Source: Ettlia oleoabundans (lineage: Eukaryota > Chlorophyta > Chlorophyceae > Chlamydomonadales). From it: a stretch of 15,242 nt of DNA. Positions 1-7,621 of this stretch are shown here, in pieces; the first letter of the stretch is position 1; every line of letters begins with the position of its first letter. The position numbers were made by a program, and so were the translations under genes. Under the pieces are notes generated by a model. It had not been told where the DNA came from. It saw only the letters and a program-made list of their open reading frames with translations, and did no database searches. The stretch spans positions 1 through 15,242 of the forward strand of contig JAAMXP010001266.1 of the NCBI GenBank assembly GCA_019693395.1. The letters are read 5' to 3'.

Positions 1-27
1 CCCCCCACCCCCACCCCCTCGGCGCAG

Positions 28-2268
28 GGGCCTGCCCGAGCGCCTGGTTGATCTTGAGGCCCGCCGCCTCCTCAAGCAGCTGGGGCTGGAGGAGTATGGC
101 GGGCGCGCATGCGGTAGCTACAGCGGCGGCAACCGGCGCAAGCTGAGTGTTGCGTCGGCGCTGGTGGGGTGCCCGCCTGTGGTGCTGCTGGACGAACCCT
201 CAACTGGCATGGACCCTGGTGGGTGGCCTTTGGTTACCCTTTGGTTTGGTTAGGCAGAGCGTGTAGTCTGGGGGCTTAGTGGTGGAATGGGTGAAAAGGC
301 TGGGGGTGGCCAAGTGGCGCCCTTTGCTCATGGGATCCGCTTGGCGTAGGGCTGCATGATTTGAATGAGGGCTGCCGCCCTCGTCGGAGTGGATCAGTTG
401 GCAGCAGGTTATATGAAAAAGTGATGCACCTTCAATCCACTTCCTTGCACTCGCTCTGCTCCGCACCTCCACCCATGTCAGACCCTTCATTGCGTCCACG
501 GCTGGCTCGTGGTGTGTGGTGCAGGTGCTCGGCATGCGCTGTGGGGCGTCATCCAGGCTGAGATGGACAGCGGGCGCACCGTGGTGCTCACAAGCCACAG
601 GTGGGCTTGTGAGTGTGTGGCAGGGGGCTGGAGACAGTTCCCGGGGCACGCGAGGGTTTGGGGCAGTTGCAAGAAGCGCCCAGCTAACAAGCGGGCTGTC
701 GCCTCTGAGCCATGGTGCACTGCTGCTGTGTGTGCTCCGCCGCACCTGGTTGTTGAGTAGGGCCGCCCATGCAGAGCGCTCCTGCCTGCTCCTCTGCTTT
801 CCAGCACAGAACAGAGGTGCACAGCATGCTAAGCCTGCCTTGCACGCTCAGCATGCCATGTCGTGCCTGCTTTGTGCGCTGAGCATGCACACCTGTTGCT
901 CACAGTGTCCCCGCCATGCTGTGCTCTATTGTGCTGTGCAGCATGGAGGAGTGCGAGGCTGTGTGTGGGCGCGTGGGCATCATGTCTGGCGGCAGATTGC
1001 GCGCACTGGGTTCCGTGCAGCACCTGAAGACCAAGCATGGACAGGGGTGCGTGCATGCGTGCCTGTGCTGCGACAGCCTGGGGAGGGCAGCGCGACTGTC
1101 AGCGCATGAGTTTCTGCCTGCCCTAGTGCAGAAGCATGAGCAGCGAGCAGTAGCGCTAGCCTCAGGGGCGCGATTCTGGCTTGCTGTGCGCTGACCGGCT
1201 GGCACAGCAAAAAGCTGCTTGAATTAGCAGTCAGCTGAATGGAGCTTTGTAAGCCAAACCTGCCTACGGTGGAGGGTGAGGTTGGGGAGGTTGGAAGAGG
1301 GTTCCGGGCGGCGTCGGGCTGGGTTGAACCGATTCATCCTTTTCATTTCCATGCTGACCTGGCTGCCCCTGGTTGGCACTGCAGTTATTCTCTGGAGATG
1401 AGGGTACCGCCTGGCTGCGTGGCAGCTGCCACCCAGCTGGTGACCCGCTGCTGCCCCGCGGCACGCCGCCGCCCGCAGCGCTGGCAGGCAGCAGCGCAGG
1501 GGCAGCTTTTGCATGGCAGTGCAGACAGCAGCGGCGATGTTGGTGGCCTTGCTCCTGATGGTGGTGGTGCCAGTGATAGCGGCGACGCTGGGGACGAGTT
1601 GGCCGGCGACACTGGCAGGCAGTCAGCGGCAGCGGGGCTCCACCTCAGCTTTGCCATACCCCAAGCCCAGGCCGACCTGCCGGCTCTGTTTGAAGCTCTG
1701 GAGGCTGCCAGGTGGGGGCAGGCCCGCCACTGGTGCTGCTGCGCTGCAGGATGTTGGGTTTGGGCCAAGCGTCAGCACATCTCATGAAATGGGAGCGGCG
1801 GTCCGACAAGCTGCTGAACAACAGCCCAGGCCGCAGCCGGCTGCACCACCCCACACATCAGCACTTGACACTGGGGCTGCCAGCCTCCACACCTGCCTCA
1901 GACTTGCATGCCACTCCACACGTGCTTGCCATGGTTGCCTCTTGTTGTGCAGGTCTAAGTGTGGAGGCGGTCACTGTGGAGCTGACACCAGGGCAGCACC
2001 AGTGCCGGGGGCAGCAGCACCAGCAGCAGCAGCAGCAGGGGCGGGCATGGGCCCTCAATCTCAGGCTCTGCCTCTGCCAGGCCCGCTGGTGTTGGAGTAC
2101 TCGTTGAGTCAGACCAGGCTGGAGCAAGTGTTCCTGGCCCTGGCGGCTGCTGCTGCTGACGCGCAACCCTCTCCTGCTGCGCCAGCAGGCACGGCCGCGG
2201 GTGGTACGGCGGGCGAGCCTGGGCAGGGTGTGCAAGTCGACAGCTGCGGGCACAACCACAACGTCTAA
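28..2268 (+). CDS. ABCA-family ABC transporter, C-terminal part (5' end outside window)
   Basis: Five exons join in phase: 28-218, 525-600, 942-1046, 1385-1711 and 1953-2268, with a TAA stop at 2266-2268, giving about 337 residues. The first exon carries the ABC signature [15 protein letters not shown] and Walker B with D-loop [13 protein letters not shown]. Exon 2 ends in the H-loop region VVLTSH. Exon 3 reads [19 protein letters not shown] and exon 4 opens with [10 protein letters not shown], the usual continuation of ABCA nucleotide-binding domains. The tail contains LHLSFAIP and [17 protein letters not shown], matching the ABCA motif that ends in TLEQVF. Walker A and the membrane domains must lie upstream of the window. 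ABCA proteins are membrane ATPases that usually move lipids; the substrate here is unknown. Oddities are an Asp/Gly/Ser-rich insertion in exon 4 and an Ala-rich insertion in exon 5, both within the C-terminal tail. The family assignment is firm; exon 5's start rests mainly on phase. Confidence 0.87.
2012..2038 (+). repeat. CAG-rich trinucleotide tract in ABC transporter exon 5
   Basis: A nearly pure run of CAG units with one CAC interruption is read in the GCA phase, giving an alanine run. It is part of a roughly 48-residue Ala/Pro/Gly-rich stretch between two conserved segments of the ABCA tail (LFEALEAAR and LEYSLSQT), which are normally only about ten residues apart. It looks like expansion of a coding microsatellite. 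Confidence 0.75.
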
Positions 2269-3644
2269 GTTGCATGCTTGATGCGAGTCGGCAGTGGCGC
2301 AACCAGCAGGAGCAGTGCGGTGGCTTGGCTGGTCAGCGGCACAGGCGGGAACTGTCAGGAAGTGGGCGTGGAACACGATCTGGCGTGGCATGAGCCCAGG
2401 TGTGCCGGAGGACTGTGCCCACTTGTCGCGATAGTGCTCCTGTTCGACCAAATGTGTCCCTTCAGTTGCTGGTGCGCTACTGTCAACTGGTGTAATGTTA
2501 TGCATACAGGCCGCCCTGGTGTCCTCAGGAAGTGACACCAGGAACGTCGATTGAGCACCACCGAAGTTCATGTATTCAGTGGGATTCTTTTGTTCAGCAC
2601 ATGCTTTGTAAGAGTTTGTGGTAATGTTTGGGACAGTTTATTTGTTCGCCCCAAAACCTCCAATACGCGCCATGAGCAGCGGCTGCGGTAGTGGCGGTGT
2701 TGCTGCCGTGGCATACAATGCAGGACGGGGTGGTGGCTGGGTGGGAGAGGGTTTGGCAGCGTCAGCTGCGAGTTTCAGCAGGGCCATGGGTCTGGACATT
2801 GCGCAATGGTTGAAATACATTGAAACTTTTCAAACAGCAGCACCTTTCCGGAATGAAGTTGGATTTGGCCAGCTCCAGACCCGCCACGCTACAGTACCAC
2901 CTCCGACCGCGTGGCGCTCCGGCTACAGGTCGCGACTTTGAAAGGCTGAATAAACTATACTGCCTCTTCTAACTATACTGCTTCGCCCCTGCCAAACTCC
3001 GCACCGGTGCCTAGCTGGCACCCTGAGATGCCAGCTTCACTCGCATGCGATTCCTTTTCCATCCAATCCAACCACTCTCCTTCATACTCTGTTTATTGGC
3101 CTTGTAGCTAAACTCTCACTAGAGTCAAACACCGCACCGGGGCCAAGGGAGGTTGGTTCGTACGTGGAGCCCATCGCAGGGACGGGCATTCTATCTTTCC
3201 GCCTTCGGGTGCTCCTGCATCGATAGGTTGCCCCCAAAGCCGAACGACGTCCCCCAAACTATCAGCGCTGCGCCTGACCTGGGGGGAGCCTTGTAGGTGA
3301 GCGCCCGTCTTGCTTGGCTTTGGATTAGTGCCGCAGGACCCGGCAGAAGCTGCAGGGCATAGGGTGAGGGGGCGGCATGAGCAGCGCACACGCCCTAGCT
3401 AGCGCAAGTGCTCTGGCCTCTCCACCTGCTCCACGCCAAGCGCCGTATCGCCTGCCTGTCACGCGTGGATTGACTGCAGATTGCGGAATAAGCCGGCAGC
3501 GCCCAGTAAGCGGTAGGGGCAGGGTTCCCGCCGCCGGCGAGGCCGCGCCTATTTGGCACCTCGTACCTCGTGTTGAACTCCCCACAACGCCCCACCCTTT
3601 GCTGAGGGAGGCTACCCCAGGCGACTGAAATCCTTAAACAGGCC
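2269..3644. other. Intergenic stretch between the ABC transporter and the cyclin-like gene
   Basis: The first few hundred bases are probably the ABC transporter 3' UTR. The section around 2560-2660 is noticeably richer in A and T than the genes. Two + strand open frames occur, 2618-2941 (107 codons) and 3377-3628 (83 codons, Ala/Ser/Pro-rich start). Neither shows a recognisable domain and neither joins convincingly to the next gene. An 11-bp direct repeat, AACTATACTGC, occurs at 2953-2963 and 2971-2981. The last part probably holds the promoter and 5' UTR of the following gene, but no core element can be named. Confidence 0.5.
2491..2495 (+). terminator. Candidate TGTAA polyadenylation signal for the ABC transporter gene
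   Basis: TGTAA lies about 220 bp after the stop codon at 2268. This pentamer is the common polyadenylation signal of chlorophyte algae. A second copy lies at 2607-2611, so either could be used. The assignment rests on the motif and position only. Confidence 0.4.
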
Positions 3645-5423
3645 ATGACCAGAGGTGCATATGCGCTGCGATGAGGGTGGGGAGGTTGGGGGTGAGGGCC
3701 GCAATCGTCCCCTTTGCGGCAGCGGCGGTTGGGGTGGTAGGGTAGGGCATGGTAGGGCTGGAGGGTGGCAGTAGGTCAGGGGTGTTGGGGTGCGACTCAT
3801 TGTGCATAGCTGGCCACAATGTATCCAGGGTGCCCCAACACTGTACTTCCTACAAGTGTGTTTGGTTGCACAGCTGCTGCAAGCGTGTGCCCAGCCCTCC
3901 GCTTTCCCATGCAACCCACGTCGCCCCGTGCCTTGCAGAGAGCGGCTGCGATGAGAACCAGGCAGCGCAGCAGCAGCGGCCTGGCGTGTCAGCTAAGGTT
4001 GAAGCAGCTAGCGCGGTGCCTGCTACATGGCCGAAGGCGCTGCCTGCAATGGCGGGTGCCCCTGTGGTGCCGTCCTGCGGCGTCGCCTCACCCCCTCTCC
4101 AGCCCAACCTGCCTAGCCGCATCAGCCCTGCCTCGGGCACCAGCACGCGCCCCATAACTCCAGACCCCACGCCCGCCCAGGCCAGTGCCACCCCCGCCAC
4201 CGCTTCACAGCAGGCGTCAGGCGCGGGGCCAGCAGCTGGTGCCGCCGCTGCGCCAGCCGCTCCCCCTCGGTGTACCGCGACCCCAGCGGCAGCCACCCAG
4301 CAGCAGGCTGGCGACCTCTGGCGTCGCGTGCATTCTTTTGTGTGCTGCGTGGCTGAGTCCCCCATCATCCAGTCAGCCCTGTGCTCCCTGCTGCTCCGCC
4401 CTGAGGACGGCAGCGGCGGCGAGGAGTACGCCCCGCCCCTGCCTGACGCCGCTGACGTCAGCGACCTGCCAGCTGGCACTAAGCTGCAGCTGGCACTGGC
4501 GCAGATGCTGGCCCTATACCTCAGGGCAGGCTACGAGTCAGGTGGGTGGGTGCGCTGGGGATGGTGGAGGGCGGTCTCAAAGTTTGCGCTCGATCACCGC
4601 CCACGCTGTGCCTGAGCAAGCCCGCCAACACAGCCCGTCGCGCTCCCGCCTGCTGAAAGGCGCCTGCCCCGCCTGTCTCACGCTGCCCCATAGTCGCATC
4701 CCAGCTTTCCAGCTATTCTTTGTCTTCACCGGTCTCGAACCGCCTGCTCCAGCGTCACTCCTCACCCTGTCTCTCGTCTTGCCTGCAGCCAGCGAGGACG
4801 TGCTTCTTGCCGTGCTTTGGGTGCTGGAGTCGTTTGGCAGTGCGTGGCGCTCCCCCGCCTCTGTCTGCCTGGCCGCGTACCTCAAGCACTTGGCCCTCTT
4901 TTCACCGCAGGTGGGTGCCTGGGTGGCTTGGTTCGGCCTGGGACAGGGTGGTGTGGCGTGGTGGGGTGAGGATGGGCCTCGATGTGGGTTGGCAACGTCA
5001 TGTGGGTCAGCCTAGTTGTGGTGGATGCCGGCGGTTGGCTGCTGGGCACCAGGAGTATTACCCAGCCCAATCCCAATCCTTGCCTCTCTTCCTCGTTGCC
5101 ACGCGCTCAACCCCTGGCCCTCGTCCGCGTTCCGCCGCCTTTTGCAGCTGGTGGCGGAAGTGACCGCTGACTGGCCCGCGTCCTTCAAGAGCATGCGCAC
5201 GGAGGTGGTGGCAGCGCAGGTGGGTCATGGCGGTGACGCCGCCCCAGTCCGTGCTTCCTGCTGCCCATCGGCCAGCATGGCATTGCGCCAACTCACTTAA
5301 CCTTTGCAGCTGGTCCTTACCTGGCCTGTCTCTTATCGCTGCCTGCCATTATTGCAGAGAGAGCTCCTGGGCCGGGTGGACTGGCGAGTTCGCCTGGACC
5401 TCGACGCGGGTGGGTGAGGGCTT

Positions 5424-5479
<56 letters not shown>

Positions 5480-5987
5480 CCAGTGGACTTGGTCCTGCCC
5501 ATGCTGCTGGCTCATGTGGCTGTCTGCCAAGCGCCCACCACCACTAGACCCATAAGCAACATATGCCTCATCCTGCCGCCAAACCACGCCCCGGTTGTGC
5601 TTGTGGCATAAGGTCGGGTCTTACTCCGGCTGGAATCCCGCCCCTGCTGACCCACCACGTTCCCTCCTCCTGCCCCCCCACGTTGCAGACGTGCGCCCCT
5701 GCTACATCTGGCTCTTCCAGGCCCCTGCCACTTGGCGCCAGCTGGCTGCCCGCCTGGCACACGCCTCCACACAGATGGAGCCGGGTAGCAATGCCGCCAG
5801 CGCCGCCGGTGGTCCCATCCCGGCGCCGCCGGCTGTTGCCTGGGGCGCGTGGGCCTCCCACCTGCGTGGTCTCTGCACCCGTGTCCAACAAAGCGCACTG
5901 CTGGCCGCCCCCGCCCCCGCCCCGCCCTCAACTCCCAGCGAGCGTGCGGGGCAGGAGCCGGTTCGCTGCAAGCGCCAGCGCACCTAG
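3645..5987 (+). CDS. Protein with probable cyclin-like domain and Pro/Ala-rich N-terminus
   Basis: Exons with matching phases are 3939-4541, 4789-4910, 5148-5219, 5358-5409 and 5689-5987, with a TAG stop at 5985-5987. A tiny first exon, 3645-3654 (ATG ACC AGA G), joins in phase across a 284-nt intron and gives 385 residues. A start at ATG 3749 that reads straight into exon 3939-4541 is an alternative. Residues 20-140 or so are Ala/Pro/Gln-rich. A helical block follows: LQLALAQMLALYLRAGYES, SEDVLLAVLWVLESFGSAW, SVCLAAYLKHLALFSPQ and then RELLGRVDWRVRLDLDA. The last piece resembles the closing helix of cyclin boxes (hydrophobic heptads, then LDWRL). I infer a cyclin-like fold, possibly a CDK partner. 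Other helical families, such as COMM-domain proteins, are possible. The C-terminus ends in a basic stretch, CKRQRT, that might help nuclear import. The gene itself is well supported; its function is not. Confidence 0.6.
5425..5478 (+). repeat. (GT)27 microsatellite in an intron
   Basis: Twenty-seven uninterrupted GT units lie in the last intron (5410-5688) of the cyclin-like gene, 15 bases after the 5' splice site. Being perfect and long, the tract should vary in length between strains. It produces spurious Cys-Val and Thr-His open frames that are not genes. Confidence 0.97.
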
Positions 5988-7621
5988 ACAGCCGCTGCGC
6001 CGACCTCGCCGGCCGCACTGCAGGCCTGCTTCACAGCCACCGTTGCACCCTAGCCCCCCCCCCCTCTCCCAATGAGCAACACCTTGCCGTCCGTCAGCCA
6101 TGTTTCAACCTATTTCCGCGGCCCAGTGTGGAACGCCTGTGCACCTGAGTTTTCTTCCGCACGCCGTGATCCTCCCACCCTGTCTTTCTCCTCTCCTGCC
6201 CCTGTCTTTTCTTGCCAACACCAGCTGACTCACAACAGCCGCGTCAATTGAAACGGAGCACAAACATGAATCCACGACTGGCGCTGAAACGCCACTCGCC
6301 CCTTTCCTTGATTTTTGCCTCCAAACAATTTCATACCCTGGCCTCCTGCTGCGCTACCCTACCTCCTGCTGCTTGCTTGCGCCGCATGGAACCGAAGGGC
6401 ACATTCCCTCACCCACCCTACTGCTGAGGCAAATTACACCACAAAACACCACACTGCCGCTGGGCTGGCTTGTATTCAGCCACACCGCCGCTGCGCCCCC
6501 ATTCACCCAGGCGGCGCGCACAATGCACCGCACCCTGCTTGCACGGCTCCCGCCCACACCGTGCGTGCCGGCGGCAAGCCCTTGATCCCCAACACTTGAA
6601 CTTGCCAGGCAGGTGCACTTTGCACCGGGCCCCCTAACTATTGGGCGCATTCGAGCGCCAAACACTTCAACATTTTCAACACATGTTCTCTGCGCTGCCC
6701 CTGCTTCTCCCCCCTCCTCCCTCCGTATTACGAATGATCGTCATGCACGCCCATTGCACCACCATCTTATGAATTAGGTTGCTTTTTGGACTTGCCACCC
6801 CACATCCAAAGCCGCTGTCGGCGTTGTTAGATGGAACGATAATTTAGCGGCGGGCGCCTTTGCCGTGCTCTTGTCATCCATGCACTGTTGCCCCGCCTTG
6901 CCCGTCCTTGTCCTTGCTTTGCCCCGTCCTACCCCAGCGCACGCTGCGTCAGTCAGAGTAGGCCCACTCGTGTAGCGCCTCTGTTTGCCACCCTTCTGAA
7001 TTTGATGCGTAGCGCTTTTCTGTCTCTTTTTTATTTATTTGCCAGGCCCCTAGCGCCAGCTTGATTCGCCTTCCCCTCGTCCCAGCGTGCCAGTGTAGCC
7101 CGCCCTTCCTTGTCACTCCCTTTTGCCCCCTCAGCCTTATGCATTCCCCTGGAAGCAGGGCCCTTCCCTCAACGTTGTTGGTAGTTATTTCCACAAGTGC
7201 AGATTCCCTCCCAACGTCTTGCCCCCAGGAACAGCCAGCTGTAGGCTGCCGCCCGCCACCTGTCGACTCTTTGCCTGCCTTTGTTTCATCTTTCTTGTAG
7301 ATTGTGCCTGCAGCTTGCGCTCGCACAGGGCCGGGCACTGCCTCGTTGCTCGGCAGCCGGCCCCAGCAGCCTCCAGCACAACGATGTGCCCTCATTTCGT
7401 TCCAAGTCCCCCAACATTTCGTATTGTAGCCCGTGTCCTTGCAACTTCTTTTAACACTCCAACCACGACACACAACCCCTTTTAGGGTCACAACAGGACG
7501 GCAAGGCAGGCAGCATCAGGTGAATAACAGCACTGATGGGTAATCAGGGAAGGGCCACAGTCGAGCGCTATGGGCCTGTTTTCTTTGGTGCAGCAGCCCC
7601 CCCCATGGCCACATCATTGCT
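5988..7621. other. Convergent gene-free stretch holding two 3' UTRs
   Basis: This 1.6-kb stretch lies between the stop codon of the cyclin-like gene (+) and that of the exonuclease gene (-). The + strand is clearly pyrimidine-rich over much of it. No open frame here resembles a protein family. The longest, on the - strand at 6949-7491 (180 codons), shows no domain and lies where the exonuclease 3' UTR would be. I found no TGTAA on the + strand and one on the - strand at 6438-6434. Long, possibly overlapping 3' UTRs are the simplest explanation. Confidence 0.5.
6434..6438 (-). terminator. Candidate TGTAA polyadenylation signal for the exonuclease gene
   Basis: TTACA on the + strand reads TGTAA on the - strand. 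It is the only copy I found between the exonuclease stop at 7622 and the end of the cyclin-like gene. Its use would imply a 3' UTR of about 1.2 kb, so an earlier non-canonical signal is possible. Confidence 0.3.

Noticed and set aside
200..745. 181-codon open frame on the - strand
   Set aside because: It lies opposite ABC transporter exons and introns and has no recognisable domain; GC-rich DNA often has long antisense frames.
1858..2571. 237-codon open frame on the - strand
   Set aside because: It is antisense to ABC transporter exon 5, and its Cys run mirrors the CAG repeat.
3120..3640. Possible mobile-element remnant upstream of the cyclin-like gene
   Set aside because: No terminal repeats, target-site duplication or transposase-like frame could be seen.
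3850..4479. 209-codon open frame on the - strand
   Set aside because: It mirrors the Ala/Pro-rich N-terminal exon of the cyclin-like gene and shows no domain.
5317..5587. Thr-His and Cys-Val repeat proteins
   Set aside because: They are translations of the intronic GT microsatellite.
6949..7491. 180-codon open frame on the - strand
   Set aside because: It falls in the probable 3' UTR of the exonuclease gene and contains no known motif.
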